Source of the DNA: Gemmatimonadota bacterium
Lineage (GTDB): Bacteria; Gemmatimonadota; Gemmatimonadetes; Longimicrobiales; Gaopeijiaceae
Length of the DNA: 64,000 bases
Reading direction: 5' to 3'
NCBI GenBank assembly: GCA_016873995.1
Contig: VGVR01000001.1
Coordinates: forward strand, 1 to 64,000
Part shown: one piece after another, positions 1 to 10,939 of the stretch
Layout of the letters: every line of letters begins with the position of its first letter
Position numbering within the stretch: the stretch's first letter is position 1
Program-made: the position numbers and the translations under genes
The notes under the pieces: generated by a model
Seen by the model: only the letters and a program-made list of their open reading frames with translations
Database searches by the model: none
What the model was told of the DNA's origin: nothing

Positions 1-1
1 C

Positions 2-103
2 CTCTCCCGTCGCATCATGACCTATATCCACCGCTACAACGACGACCCCAGGCCAATCAAGTGGACCTACGATGACCCCAGCCGACACATCCGCGTCGCT
101 TAA
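2..103 (+). pseudogene. IS630-family transposase, 3' end only (cut by window edge)
   Basis: Only the last 33 codons and the TAA stop are visible. The translated tail contains RYNDDPRPIKWTYDDPSRHI, the kind of basic/aromatic ending (YN..P.P..W.Y.DP...I) seen at the C-terminus of IS630/Tc1-type DDE transposases. The catalytic residues lie upstream of the window, so I cannot say whether the copy is intact; it is listed as a pseudogene only because the format has no partial-CDS type. It sits 184 nt upstream of an export operon whose expected ATPase gene is missing, so the insertion may have altered that locus. Confidence 0.6.
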
Positions 104-186
104 CGTTCACGTGTTACAGTCCACTAGTAGGTCTTGAAGGACTCGCGCCCGTCTCGCGTAGACGACCCGCTCGAGCCCAGAGACCT

Positions 187-222
187 CGACGGGGCGCGGT
201 GCGAAACTTCCGCGCCCCGTCG
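187..222. repeat. perfect GC-rich inverted repeat between transposase and tolC
   Basis: Arms 187-199 and 210-222 are perfectly complementary over 13 bp and enclose a 10-nt loop. No T-tract follows on either strand, so it is not a standard intrinsic terminator. It lies 65 nt upstream of the tolC-type start and could be an operator, a structured leader or a remnant of the insertion element end. Confidence 0.6.
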
Positions 223-286
223 GGCGTATGGGCAGCCGCCCCGACCCTCCCACGCCAGACTCTCCAAACCTAAGGGGACCTGGAGC

Positions 287-1783
287 ATGATGAACGGCGT
301 TCGCACGTTCGCACTCGCATCGATCCTCCTCCTGCCCGCTCGCGTCACGGCACAGGAGGCGGTACCGGCGCGCCTGTCGCTCGAGCAGGCCATCCAGATC
401 GCGCGTGGTGGCAACCCGGGATTCCGTCAGACCCGCAACGACGCCGAGCTGGCCGACTGGAACGTCCGGGAGGCGCACTCGCAGTTCTTTCCTCAGGCGA
501 CGGCGAGCGCGGGCGTGCAATGGCAGGGCGCCGGCGAGCAGCAGTTCGGTAGCCTCACGCTCGGCGACCTCGGCTTCACCAACCAACCGTCGTACTACTT
601 CTCCAATTACCGCATCGGGCTCACCTACTCGCTCGACTGGGCCACGCTCAAGGGTCCGGCCCAGGCGAAGTCGGATCGCCGGGTCACGGAAGCGCAGATC
701 GGCTTGGCCGAGTCGAACCTCGTCGCTCAAGTGACGAACGGGTACCTCGAGGTCCTCCGGCAGCAGGAGGCGCTCCGCGTGGCGCGACTGCAACTGGAGA
801 ACAGCGAGTTCAACCTCCGCCTGGCGCAGGCGCAGCTGCAGGTCGGCGTCGTCACCGGCATCGACGTCGGTCAGGCAGAGGTGCAGGTCGGTCGCTCGCG
901 CGTGCAGGTGCTCCAGTCGGAGAACGCGGTCTCGACGGCGAGCATGCGTCTGCTCCAACAGCTCGGCCAATCCGTGAGCCAGGAGTTCGAGCTCAGCAGC
1001 ACCTTCGAGCTGTCGGCTCCGACGTGGAGCGTCGGCCAGCTGGAGTCGATGGCGCTCGACGCGAATCCCACGCTCGCTTCCCGGCGGCGGTCGCGGGAGT
1101 CAGCGGAAATCGGCGTCAGCAGGGCCAGATCGCAGTACATGCCCACGCTCTCGCTCTCGACTGCCTGGACCGGGTTCACCCGTGAGGCGAGCAGCACGGA
1201 CTTCCAGGTCGCTCAGGCCCAAGCGCAGGTGCAGGGCCGCATCGCCCAGTGCATCCAGACGAACGACCTCTACTCACGGCTCGCGAACCCGCTCCCGCCC
1301 GTCGACTGCTCGCGCTTCACGTTCACCGACGCCCAGCGCCAACAGATCATCTCCCAGAACAACCAGTTCCCGTTCTCGTTCGCGCAGTCGCCGATGACGG
1401 TGTCGCTGCAGCTGAGCATCCCGATCTTCCAGGGACTCGGCCGCGAACGGAACCTGGAGAGCGCTCGGCTGCAGAGAGACGACCTGGTCGAGCAAGAGCG
1501 TGAGCAGGAGCTCGCGCTCGCAGCGGACATCGCCATCGGTCTCGCCAACGCGCAGACCGCCTACCAGAGCGCGCTGCTCGAGGAGAGCAATCGCGCGCTG
1601 GCCGAGCAGCAGCTCCGACTCGCACGCGAGCGATACCAGTTGGGCGAGATCACCTTCGTGGATCTCGTCACCGCACAGACCACGCTCGCCCAGGCGGAGC
1701 GCGATCGCGTTTCCGCGATCTTCGCCTACCACGATTTGATCACGAGCCTCGAAGCCCTCGTCGGCCGTCCCCTACGCCAGTAG
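287..1783 (+). CDS. TolC-family outer membrane efflux protein
   Basis: A 498-residue protein of the outer membrane efflux protein (OEP/TolC) family, which forms the trimeric channel through which tripartite pumps expel substrates. The start at 287 gives a clear signal peptide (hydrophobic stretch followed by TAQ|EA) and has an AGGGGA Shine-Dalgarno at 273-278; an upstream in-frame start at 134 would bury this signal. Two OEP repeats are visible as long Gln/Ala/Leu-rich helices separated by short beta segments, ending in the typical LITSLEALVGRPL. A loop in the second half carries two cysteines (AQCIQ and VDCSR) that could form a disulfide. It is 10 nt upstream of the adaptor gene and clearly co-transcribed with it. 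Confidence 0.88.
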   Translation: MMNGVRTFALASILLLPARVTAQEAVPARLSLEQAIQIARGGNPGFRQTRNDAELADWNVREAHSQFFPQATASAGVQWQGAGEQQFGSLTLGDLGFTNQPSYYFSNYRIGLTYSLDWATLKGPAQAKSDRRVTEAQIGLAESNLVAQVTNGYLEVLRQQEALRVARLQLENSEFNLRLAQAQLQVGVVTGIDVGQAEVQVGRSRVQVLQSENAVSTASMRLLQQLGQSVSQEFELSSTFELSAPTWSVGQLESMALDANPTLASRRRSRESAEIGVSRARSQYMPTLSLSTAWTGFTREASSTDFQVAQAQAQVQGRIAQCIQTNDLYSRLANPLPPVDCSRFTFTDAQRQQIISQNNQFPFSFAQSPMTVSLQLSIPIFQGLGRERNLESARLQRDDLVEQEREQELALAADIAIGLANAQTAYQSALLEESNRALAEQQLRLARERYQLGEITFVDLVTAQTTLAQAERDRVSAIFAYHDLITSLEALVGRPLRQ

Positions 1784-1793
1784 CGACAGCATC

Positions 1794-3044
1794 ATGAACA
1801 CGAGTTCCAAGATCATCATCGGCATCGTGGTCGTCGCCGTGCTCGGCTCGGCGGCGGGGCTGTCCGTCGCGCGCTCGCGACGCCAGGGCATCGAGGTCCG
1901 CACCGAAGCCATCGAGCGCCGCGAAGTGGTCGAGATCGTGACGGCGAGCGGCAACATCCGGGCGCGCCGGACGGTGGACATCAGCTCCGACGTGTCGGCT
2001 CGCGTGGCCGAGTTGCTCGTGGACGAGGGCGACGACGTCGTGCGCGGGCAGACGCTCCTCCGCCTCGAGCCGGACCAGTACCAGTCCTCCGTATCGCGCT
2101 CGGAAGCCTCGCTCGCTCAGGCCGAGGCGCAGCGTGCCCAGCAGCAAGCCAACCTGATGCGGGCTCGTCGCGATCTCGACCGCCTGCTCGCGCTGCGCCA
2201 GCGTGATTCCCTGTTGGTCAGCAGGCAACAGATCGACGACGCGACCACCACGCTGGAGGTGTCGGCAGCGACGCTCACGTCCGCCGAGCACGGCGTCTCG
2301 CAGGCGCGCGCTTCTCTGGACGAGGCGCGCGAGCAGCTCTCCAAGACGATCTTCACGGCACCCATGGACGGGAAGATCACCCGCCTGAACGTCGAGGAAG
2401 GCGAGACCGTCATCATCGGTACCATGAACAACCCCGGCAGCCTCGTGCTCACCATCGCCGACCTCTCCGTGATCGAGGCGGTGGTGCAGGTGGACGAGAC
2501 GGACGTCTCGGCCATCACACTCGGCGACAGCGCCGTGATCCGCATCGACGCGTTCGCCGATCGCGAGTTCGTGGGTCGCGTGACCGAGATCGGGAACTCG
2601 GCCATTACGCCTCCCTCGAGCCAGGCCTCGGGCCAGCAAGCCGCGATCGACTTCGAGGTGGTGCTCACGCTCGACGCGACCGATGCCCCGCTCCGCCCCG
2701 ACCTCTCGGCCACCGCGGACATCGTGGTGGAGAGCAGAAAGGACGTCCTCACCGTGCCCATCATCGCGATGACCGTGCGCGAGGACTCGACCTGGGTATC
2801 CGAGGACGACGGCGGCGACCGTGACACGCCCCGCGAGATCGAAGGCGTGTTCCTGTCGCGCGGGGGGCTGGCGACGTTCACCCCCGTCACCATCGGAATC
2901 GCCGGCCAGGAGTACTTCGAAGTCCTGTCCGGCCTGGCCGAGGGCGATACCGTGGTGGCCGGTCCCTATCAGCGCATCCGGCAGCTCGTCGAGGGCGACG
3001 CCATCGTGCCGACCGAGGACGAACTCGCCGAGGACGCCAACTAG
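1794..3044 (+). CDS. HlyD/MacA-type periplasmic adaptor protein
   Basis: A 416-residue membrane-fusion protein linking an inner-membrane transporter to the TolC channel. Residues 8-26 form one N-terminal membrane anchor; a lipoyl/biotinyl-like barrel follows (DISSDVSARVAELLVDEGDD), then a Gln/Ala-rich helical hairpin of roughly 90 residues, the second lipoyl half (TAPMDGKITRLNVEEGE) and beta-barrel and membrane-proximal domains. This order is that of MacA-type adaptors that pair with MacB ABC permeases. The neighbours (TolC-type channel upstream, two MacB-type permeases downstream) fit. The substrate cannot be read from sequence. Confidence 0.87.
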   Translation: MNTSSKIIIGIVVVAVLGSAAGLSVARSRRQGIEVRTEAIERREVVEIVTASGNIRARRTVDISSDVSARVAELLVDEGDDVVRGQTLLRLEPDQYQSSVSRSEASLAQAEAQRAQQQANLMRARRDLDRLLALRQRDSLLVSRQQIDDATTTLEVSAATLTSAEHGVSQARASLDEAREQLSKTIFTAPMDGKITRLNVEEGETVIIGTMNNPGSLVLTIADLSVIEAVVQVDETDVSAITLGDSAVIRIDAFADREFVGRVTEIGNSAITPPSSQASGQQAAIDFEVVLTLDATDAPLRPDLSATADIVVESRKDVLTVPIIAMTVREDSTWVSEDDGGDRDTPREIEGVFLSRGGLATFTPVTIGIAGQEYFEVLSGLAEGDTVVAGPYQRIRQLVEGDAIVPTEDELAEDAN

Positions 3045-3056
3045 CGGAGCCGCACC

Positions 3057-4290
<1,234 letters not shown>

Positions 4291-4298
<8 letters not shown>

Positions 4299-5598
4299 GC
4301 GCCCGGACTCGTGCGCCGCCAACACCGCCAACGCCGGCACCACGGGCGCATCCGCGGTCACTGAGGGCTTCACGATCGCGTGGGACGCATTGCGGGCCAA
4401 CCGGGTGCGCTCGCTGCTGACGGTCCTCGGCGTGGCGGTGGGCGTGTCGGTCGTCATGGCGATCGCCGCGCTGGTCACCGGCATTCGCACGAGCGTCATG
4501 TCGGCGTTCGAGTCGGCGGGGCCCAACAACTTCGTGGTGGGTCGCATCGACTTCACCGCGGTGTCCTTCTCCGACGGGAGCGGGCGGCCGCCCTGGTGGA
4601 ATCGCCCGGAGATCGAGCCGGAAGAAGCGCGCCGCATCGCGCAGCTCCCCTCCGTCCAGGACGCGCTCTACCTCTTCGACTTCCAGGTCGACCTCCAGTT
4701 CGAGAGCGAGCGAGTCGACGAGGTCATGGCGCGCGGCTTCTCGTCCGGATGGCCCGCCTATCAGCCGGGCACGTTCCTGGCCGGGCGAGACTTCACGCCC
4801 GCCGAGGTGGACCAGAACCGCGCGGTCGTCGTGCTGTCGGCGGGGCTCGCAGAAGCCCTCTTCGGCCAGCGTGACCCCATCGGCAGGGTAATCCGCGTGC
4901 CCAACGACTTCCGTGGCACGCAGGAGTCGTTCACCGTGATCGGCGTGATGCAGCCCGAGGAGAACATCTTCTCTACCGCCTTCCAGAACTTCGCGATTTT
5001 CCCCTGGACCGCGGCCGTGCGTCGCCTGCGCCAATCCGCATGGCAAGCGCAGATCTACGTGGTGCCGCGCGACTCCGTCGACATCAACCGCGCCCAGGAC
5101 GACGTGATCGCTGCGATGCGCGGCATGCGGGGGCTGGGGCCGAGCGAGGAGAACAACTTCGCCATCATGTCGTCGGCGCAGATCCTGGACATGTTCAACC
5201 GACTCACGGCCGTGTTCTTCTTGGTCATTCTGCTCCTCGCGTCGGCCGGCCTCCTCGTCGGCGGCGTCGGCGTCATCGGCATCATGCTGATCTCCGTCAC
5301 CGAGAGGACGCGCGAGATCGGCGTTCGCAAAGCGATCGGGGCCACCCGCCGCGAGATCCTCTGGCAGTTCCTCGTCGAGTCGTCGCTGCTCACAGTGGGC
5401 GGCGCCGCCGTGGGCATGGCGGCCGGTTTCGGCCTCGCCATCGCGGTGGCCACTTGGACGCCCCTCCCTGCCGAGATCCCCGTCTGGGCCGTCGGCACCG
5501 CGCTGATCATGGCAGCCGTCACGGGGATGTTGTTCGGGCTCCTCCCCGCCTACCGCGCGAGCCGCCTCGAGCCCGTCGCCGCGCTGCGGTTCGAGTAG
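4291..5598 (+). CDS. MacB/FtsX-type ABC transporter permease (second of two)
   Basis: A second permease of the same family (435 residues from this start) with the same plan: N-terminal helix after RVRSLLTVLGVAVG, a periplasmic domain, and a C-terminal three-helix unit with ERTREIGVRKAIGATRREIL. Two ATG codons are possible: 4279, which leaves no room for a ribosome site, and 4291, preceded by GGTGGA at 4274-4279 and overlapping the previous stop by 8 nt; I chose 4291. The two permeases likely form a heterodimer, as in other paired MacB-like exporters. The product ends with the normal family tail (RLEPVAALRFE). Confidence 0.83.
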
Positions 5599-5647
5599 AT
5601 TCACGCTCCGCCCGCCCCACTCCACTGCCCCATCCGAGATAGGCCAC

Positions 5648-6376
5648 ATGGCTGACAAACCGCTCGACCTGCTCGCCGTGATGTCTCACCCCGACGACGC
5701 CGAGCTCCTGTGCGGCGGCGCTATGATCAAGGCAGCGTCCCGCGGCAAGCGGGTCGGCATTCTGGACCTCACCGCAGGCGAGATGGGGAGCGCGGGGTCC
5801 GCGGAGATCCGCGCGCGTGAGTCGGCACGTGCGGCCGAGATCATGGGAATCGAGGTGCGGCGATGCGCCGGCCTACCCGACGCGGCGATCGAGAACGACG
5901 CGGCGTCGCGCCGCGTGGTGGCGGAACACTTGCGCGCGCTCCGTCCGCGCGTGGTCGTCACGCACTGGGTCGTGGGCCGCCACCGCGACCACCGGGTGGC
6001 CGCCGAGTTGGTGCGCGACGCGTGCTACATGTCCGGCCTCAAGAAGCTCGACGCCGCCGGTGATCCGTTCCGCCCGCTCAAGCTCGTCTACGCGACCGCG
6101 TTCCGTGAGGACGTGGAGCTACCCAGCTTCGTGGTGGACATCTCCCAGCAGCTCCGCAAGAAGCTCGAGGCGCTCGCGGCCTACTCGTCCCAGTTCGAGG
6201 GCGTGCGCGGGTACGGCGAGGTGTATCCCGGGGGCGAGCGCGACGTCCTCGAGCAGGTGCGTGTGAAGATGGCGCACTACGGCTCGCTCATCCGCGTGGA
6301 GTACGGGGAGCCGTACCGGGTCGGAGAGCCGTTCGACGTGGCGGATTTGTCGCAGCTGACGGTGGCGACGTTCTAG
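5648..6376 (+). CDS. bshB1: bacillithiol biosynthesis deacetylase BshB1
   Basis: A 242-residue LmbE/PIG-L zinc deacetylase. The metal motif HPDDAE is at residues 14-19 and the second histidine cluster GRHRDHRVA at 110-118, with His112 and His115. These and the overall length match BshB1, which removes the acetyl group from N-acetylglucosaminyl-malate in bacillithiol synthesis. The TAGEMG stretch is also typical of BshB1-type members. It follows the export genes by 49 nt on the same strand. bshA and bshC are not in this window. A related GlcNAc-type deacetylase is the main alternative. Confidence 0.85.
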   Translation: MADKPLDLLAVMSHPDDAELLCGGAMIKAASRGKRVGILDLTAGEMGSAGSAEIRARESARAAEIMGIEVRRCAGLPDAAIENDAASRRVVAEHLRALRPRVVVTHWVVGRHRDHRVAAELVRDACYMSGLKKLDAAGDPFRPLKLVYATAFREDVELPSFVVDISQQLRKKLEALAAYSSQFEGVRGYGEVYPGGERDVLEQVRVKMAHYGSLIRVEYGEPYRVGEPFDVADLSQLTVATF

Positions 6377-6732
6377 GGGGCCGTCGCAGCCGGGGCCACC
6401 CTGCACGACACCTCGAGGAGGAGTCGCCGCCACGACGGCACGTCGGCGCCGCGCACCTTCAGGGCCTTCGCGTCCGCCACGCCGCCGCCCGACATCCAGG
6501 GCCAGAGCCAAGCCGCGATCTCGGCGGGCAGGTGGCCCACCGGCTCGCCCGACGCGAGGTGCACCCAGACCTCGGGCTCCTCCTGGATGGGCGGATCGGG
6601 GACGAGCAGTAGCGCGTCGCCGGCCGCCACGGTCTCCAACAGCTGCTCCCGGCCCGCGAACACCGTCCCATGGACGGTCGAGCGGAAGAGCGGCGGCCTG
6701 CCTTGGGGGAACGGGGGCGGTACTCGAGTCAT
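6373..6732 (-). CDS. small HIRAN-like domain protein
   Basis: A 119-residue protein convergent with bshB1; the two genes share their last four bases. The middle contains a pattern VWVHLASGEPVGHLPAEIA that resembles the HIRAN fold signature (a value-strand, then G.(I/V)G.LP.E.A), preceded by GTVFAGREQLLE, like the start of HIRAN domains. HIRAN domains bind DNA ends or act as small stand-alone proteins. There is no membrane segment or signal peptide. The assignment rests on pattern similarity only. Confidence 0.5.
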   Translation of the reverse strand: MTRVPPPFPQGRPPLFRSTVHGTVFAGREQLLETVAAGDALLLVPDPPIQEEPEVWVHLASGEPVGHLPAEIAAWLWPWMSGGGVADAKALKVRGADVPSWRRLLLEVSCRVAPAATAP

Positions 6733-6814
6733 CGCTGGGGGTCGGCGCCTGCGGTGGGGCGGCCCGCACGGCTCGGTTAAGTTACCCCCCGCCCGGATGA
6801 GGGCAAAGCAGACT

Positions 6815-7966
6815 ATGGATCCGATCTATCTCGACTACGCTGCGACGACGCCCCTCCGGGAAGAGGTCGTCGACGCCATGGCTCCGTTCGCGCAGGCTGG
6901 GTTCGGCAACCCGTCCAGCCTGCATCGATGGGGTCGGGCCGCGTTCGCGGCATTGGAGGGCGCGCGCGAGGAGGTTGCCTCTGCGCTTGGCGCGAAGCCC
7001 TCCGAGGTGTTCTTCGTGCGGGGCGGCACGGAGTCGGACAACCTCGCGCTCCTCGGCTGGTGTGAAGCACACGGTGATGGCATGACGCCGACGCTCGCCG
7101 TGAGCGCCGTAGAGCACCACGCGGTGCTCGCGGCTGCGGAGAGCGCCGCGCGCACGGGTCACGCCCGCACGCTGGTCCTGCCGGTATCCGCGGAGGGCAC
7201 GCTCGACCTCGCCGCCGTGGCGGACGCGGTCGCCTCTCCGCCCACGCTCCTATCCGTGATGTGGGTGAACAACGAGACGGGCATGGTCCTTCCGGTCCCC
7301 GAGCTCGCGGAGCGCGCGAAGGCCGCGGGCGCGACCGTGCACACCGACGCAGCCCAGGCGCTCGGCAAGGTGCCGATCGACCTGCGCACGGCACCCCTCG
7401 ATCTGCTCTCCGCCACCGGCCACAAGCTCTACGGTCCCAAGGGCACCGGCCTGCTCTTCGTGCGCGAGGGCACGCGCGTGGCGCCGCTCCTGCACGGGGG
7501 TGGCCAGGAGCGCGCGCTCCGCCCGGGCACCCAGGACGTCGCCGGCGCAGTGGGCCTCGCGCGCGCGGTCCGCCTCGCCGTGCAGGAGCTCGAGGCCGAA
7601 GCCGCGCGGTTGATCGAACTGCGCGAGCGAATGAGCCGCGCCCTCGTCGACCGGATCCCCGGCGTTCGCATCAACGCGGTCGGCGCGCCGCGTGCGCCGC
7701 ACATCCTCAGCGTCGGCGTTCCGTCGGTGAAGGACGGCAGCGCGCTGCTCATGGCGCTCGACCTCGAGGGAGTCGCGGTGTCCGGCGGGTCGGCGTGCCT
7801 CTCCGGTGCGGCGAAGCGCAGCCACGTGATGGCGGCGCTCTACAGCCCGGGCGATCCGTTCGCCGCGGTACGCTTCTCGTTCGGGCGCCCCACGCGCCCG
7901 GCCGACGTCGACCGTGCCGTGGATGCCTTGGCGCTGGTCGTCCATCGCTCGGAGGCAGCCGCATGA
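6815..7966 (+). CDS. cysteine desulfurase (NifS/IscS family)
   Basis: A 383-residue PLP-dependent enzyme that takes sulfur from cysteine and passes it to acceptors. Lys204 in SATGHKLYGPKG binds PLP and Cys328 in SGGSACLSG is the persulfide-forming cysteine. Start 6815 (MDPIYLDYAATTPL) is the usual family N-terminus; an ATG at 6797 would add six residues. Its stop overlaps the mnmA start by 4 nt, so translation is coupled. This pairing with a tRNA thiolase argues that the enzyme supplies sulfur for tRNA 2-thiouridine, not only for Fe-S clusters. Confidence 0.92.
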   Translation: MDPIYLDYAATTPLREEVVDAMAPFAQAGFGNPSSLHRWGRAAFAALEGAREEVASALGAKPSEVFFVRGGTESDNLALLGWCEAHGDGMTPTLAVSAVEHHAVLAAAESAARTGHARTLVLPVSAEGTLDLAAVADAVASPPTLLSVMWVNNETGMVLPVPELAERAKAAGATVHTDAAQALGKVPIDLRTAPLDLLSATGHKLYGPKGTGLLFVREGTRVAPLLHGGGQERALRPGTQDVAGAVGLARAVRLAVQELEAEAARLIELRERMSRALVDRIPGVRINAVGAPRAPHILSVGVPSVKDGSALLMALDLEGVAVSGGSACLSGAAKRSHVMAALYSPGDPFAAVRFSFGRPTRPADVDRAVDALALVVHRSEAAA

Positions 7967-9051
7967 GCCGCGTGCTGGTGGCGATGTCGGGCGGCGTGGA
8001 CTCGTCGGTCGCGGCCGCGCTCCTGGTCGAGGCCGGGCACGACGTCGTGGGCGTGACCATGAAGACGTTCTGCTACTCGGCGACGCCCGCGCATTCGAAG
8101 ACGTGCTGCGGCCTCGACGGCATCACGGACGCCAAGCGGGTGGCGGACACGCTGGGCATCCCGCATTTCGTCTTCGACGTCGAGGAGGACTTCACGCGCG
8201 ACGTCATCGACGACTTCGTGCGCGAGTACGCGGTGGGGCGCACACCCAATCCGTGCGTGCGCTGCAACGGCCACACGAAGTTCCGCGACCTCATGGCTCG
8301 CGGGCGCGCGCTCGGCTGCGAGCGGATCGCTTCGGGCCACTACGTGCGCATCGAGCACGGCGCGGAGCGCTCGACGCTGCTGCGCGGGCGCGACCCTCAG
8401 AAGGACCAGGCGTACTTCCTCTGGGGGCTTCCCACCGAGCTCCTGCCCCGGCTGCTCTTCCCGGTGGGTGAGCTCACCAAGCCGGAGGTGCGCGAGCGGG
8501 CACGCACCCTTGGGCTCGTGACCGCCGACAAGCCGGAGTCGCAGGAGATCTGCTTCGTGCCAACCGGAGACTATCGGGACCTGCTGCAGAAGCGTCTCGG
8601 CACCCATCCCGCGCTCGAGCCGGGGCTCTTGGTGCGTCGCTCCGGCGAGGTCGTGGGCGAGCACCGCGGTTACGCGGGCTTCACGGTCGGCCAGCGGAAG
8701 GGCCTCGGCGGGGGGTTCGCCGAGCCGCACTTCGTGCTCGAGATCCGCGCGGCGACGCGCGAGGTCGTCGTGGGCACCCACGACGAGCTCCAGCAGGACG
8801 AGGTGACGATCGGCGAGGTGAATTGGCACGGCGCGCCGCTCTCACCTGGCGACTCGCTGCTCGTGCAGCTCCGCCACCGCGCGCCGGCGGCGCGGGCTAC
8901 GGTCGGGCACGTCGGGGACGCGGTCACGTTGACGCTCGAGGAGCCGCGAGCCGCCGTGACGCCCGGGCAGTCTGCCGTGCTGTTCGACGGGGAGCGGCTG
9001 CTGGGAGGCGGACGAATCGTCTCGGCGGCACGGCGCGCCGTCGTGGTCTGA
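7963..9051 (+). CDS. mnmA: tRNA-specific 2-thiouridylase MnmA
   Basis: A 362-residue enzyme that installs 2-thiouridine at the wobble base (U34) of tRNA-Lys, -Glu and -Gln. The PP-loop SGGVDSS is at residues 9-15. The catalytic cysteine pair is Cys98 (TPNPCVRCN) and Cys197 (ESQEICFVP). Downstream are the central and C-terminal beta-barrel domains (GYAGFTVGQRKGLG). The true start is the ATG at 7963, which overlaps the desulfurase stop (ATGA). Confidence 0.96.
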   Translation: MSRVLVAMSGGVDSSVAAALLVEAGHDVVGVTMKTFCYSATPAHSKTCCGLDGITDAKRVADTLGIPHFVFDVEEDFTRDVIDDFVREYAVGRTPNPCVRCNGHTKFRDLMARGRALGCERIASGHYVRIEHGAERSTLLRGRDPQKDQAYFLWGLPTELLPRLLFPVGELTKPEVRERARTLGLVTADKPESQEICFVPTGDYRDLLQKRLGTHPALEPGLLVRRSGEVVGEHRGYAGFTVGQRKGLGGGFAEPHFVLEIRAATREVVVGTHDELQQDEVTIGEVNWHGAPLSPGDSLLVQLRHRAPAARATVGHVGDAVTLTLEEPRAAVTPGQSAVLFDGERLLGGGRIVSAARRAVVV

Positions 9052-9055
9052 CCCC

Positions 9056-9095
9056 ACGACGGGCCGAGCGGGCGGCCGCGCCTCGTGGCCGTCGT
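9056..9095. terminator. hairpin between convergent mnmA and dnaJ
   Basis: Arms 9056-9062 (acgacgg) and 9089-9095 (ccgtcgt) are complementary, with further GC pairing inside. It lies in the 125-nt gap between two convergent genes, where a bidirectional terminator would be expected, but no T-tract follows on either strand, so the role is a guess. Confidence 0.3.
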
Positions 9096-9176
9096 CTGGG
9101 CCGATAGCGAGCTGAGCGGGCGGCGACCGACAGGGGGAGGGGGACCCGGGCCTGTCTCGCGGCCGACGCCTCGGGG

Positions 9177-10301
9177 CTAGTGCTTCAGCCCGCTCGCGTC
9201 CGCGAACTCCTCCATCGCCTTCTGCTCTGCCTCCGAGAGCTCCGCGGGGACCTGCACCAAGACCTCGACGTACTGGTCGCCGACGCGGCCTTCCTTCTGC
9301 ACACCCTGCCCGCGGATCCGGAACTTGGTGCCGGACTGCGTTCCCTTGGGGATCTTCAGCACCACCTTCTTACCCGCCACCGTGCGCACCCGGATCTTCG
9401 AGCCAAGCGTGGCCTGCACGATGTTGATCGGGACGGTGACGTGGATGTCGAGCCCTTCGCGCGTGAAGAAGCGGTGCGGTGCCACCTTGAACGTGATGAT
9501 CAGGTCGCCCGGTGGCCCCCCCTCACTCCCGCGCTCCCCCTGGCCGGATAGGCGCACCTTGGCGCCCGTGTCGACACCGACGGGAACGTTGATCTCGATG
9601 CGGCGCTGCTGACGGACGCTCCCCTTCCCCTGGCAGGAGTCGCAGAGCTGCTGCGGGATCTTGCCGCGGCCGAAGCAGGCCGGGCACGGGCGCTTCACGG
9701 CGAAGCCGCCCTGGCCGAACGCGACGGTGCCCGCGCCCTTGCACTCCTCGCAGCGACGGATCTCGGTCCCCGGCTTGGCGCCTCCGCCGTGACAGACCGC
9801 GCACTCCTCCGTGACGGATACGTCGACCGACACCTTCCCGCCGGTGATGGCAGTCAGGAACGGAATCTCGACTACGTACTCGACGTGCCCGCCTCGCTGC
9901 TTCCCTGCCTGAGGGCCGGCGCCCGGGCCCTTCTTGCCGAGGTCGAACAGCGAGCTGAAGAGGTCGGAGATGTTGCCGAAGCCGCCCTGCAGATCCTCGA
10001 AGGAGAAAGCGCCGTCCGCCCCAGGCGCTCCCCCCGGCGACGGCGCACCGGCTCGGCCGCGGCCGAACCCGAGGCCGCCGAGCTTCCGCATCTGGTCGTA
10101 CTGCTTGCGCTTGTCCGCGTCGCTCAGCACCGCGTACGCTTCGCCGATCTCCTTGAAGCGCTCGGTCGCTTTCGGGTCGCCCTTGTTGGCGTCCGGGTGA
10201 TGCGTCTTCGCGAGCTTGCGATACGACTTCTTGATCTCTTCGGCGGTCGCCTTGTCGGAGACGCCGAGGATCTGGTAGAAGTCCTTGCCCCCTCCAGCCA
10301 T
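9177..10301 (-). CDS. dnaJ: chaperone DnaJ
   Basis: A 374-residue Hsp40 co-chaperone that delivers substrates to DnaK and stimulates its ATPase. It has a J-domain with HPD at residues 35-37, a Gly/Phe-rich linker at about 75-135, a zinc domain with four CxxC repeats at 167-228 (CAVC, CEEC, CPAC, CDSC) and the C-terminal substrate-binding domains, so it is a full class A DnaJ. It starts 12 nt after grpE. dnaK and hrcA are not in the window. Confidence 0.97.
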   Translation of the reverse strand: MAGGGKDFYQILGVSDKATAEEIKKSYRKLAKTHHPDANKGDPKATERFKEIGEAYAVLSDADKRKQYDQMRKLGGLGFGRGRAGAPSPGGAPGADGAFSFEDLQGGFGNISDLFSSLFDLGKKGPGAGPQAGKQRGGHVEYVVEIPFLTAITGGKVSVDVSVTEECAVCHGGGAKPGTEIRRCEECKGAGTVAFGQGGFAVKRPCPACFGRGKIPQQLCDSCQGKGSVRQQRRIEINVPVGVDTGAKVRLSGQGERGSEGGPPGDLIITFKVAPHRFFTREGLDIHVTVPINIVQATLGSKIRVRTVAGKKVVLKIPKGTQSGTKFRIRGQGVQKEGRVGDQYVEVLVQVPAELSEAEQKAMEEFADASGLKH

Positions 10302-10313
10302 CGCTCTGCGTCC

Positions 10314-10877
10314 CTAGCCGTGCTTGAAGACGGCGACGCGGGCGGGGCGTATCAGCGAGCCCTTCAGCGCATATCCCTTCTGCATCACCTGTGCGACCGT
10401 CTCGTCCTGCTCGGCGAGCTCGGCAGACACACGCATCAGCGCCTCCATCCGCTGCGGGTCGAAGCGCTCACCCACGGGATCGATGACCTCGACGCCCGCG
10501 TCCTCGAGCATGCGGCTGAACTTCTTCTCGACGAGATCGATCCCTTCCATGATCGCCTCGACGGTGGCGTTGGAGAGATCGAGCTCGGCAACTCGATGGA
10601 GGTCGTCGAGGACGGAGATGAACTTCGACAGCACGTCCGCCTGGGCCCTGCCCCACGTACCGAGGCGCTCCTGGTCGCTGCGACGTCGGTAATTGCTGAA
10701 CTCGGCGACGAGCCGCAGGTGCCGGTCGTTCAGCTCCTCGAACTGACGGCGAAGGACCTCGATCGGGTCGGAATCGGACGACTCCGCCGCCCCCGCGGCC
10801 TCGTCGGACTCCGGCGCCGTCGCAACCTCTGACACCGCGCCTTCTTCGTTGCCTACGTCTTCTGCGGATTCCGCCAT
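10314..10877 (-). CDS. grpE: nucleotide exchange factor GrpE
   Basis: A 187-residue exchange factor for DnaK. An acidic, disordered N-terminus (about 38 residues) precedes the long dimerising helix (IEVLRRQFEELNDRHLRLVAEFSNYRRR) and the C-terminal beta domain ending GSLIRPARVAVFKHG. It is immediately upstream of dnaJ on the same strand. The 62 nt between cinA and grpE show no CIRCE element. Confidence 0.95.
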   Translation of the reverse strand: MAESAEDVGNEEGAVSEVATAPESDEAAGAAESSDSDPIEVLRRQFEELNDRHLRLVAEFSNYRRRSDQERLGTWGRAQADVLSKFISVLDDLHRVAELDLSNATVEAIMEGIDLVEKKFSRMLEDAGVEVIDPVGERFDPQRMEALMRVSAELAEQDETVAQVMQKGYALKGSLIRPARVAVFKHG

Positions 10878-10939
10878 TGGCTCCGTCTCGTACGCTCCAG
10901 GACCATCGACCGTAAGTATACCACGGGCCCGAGTCGGGT

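Noticed and set aside
8842-9107. Short frames at the end of mnmA
   Set aside because: Out-of-frame shadows of the mnmA C-terminal domain.
10878-10939. CIRCE-type heat-shock operator upstream of grpE
   Set aside because: No TTAGCACTC-type inverted repeat in the gap; grpE probably reads from upstream.
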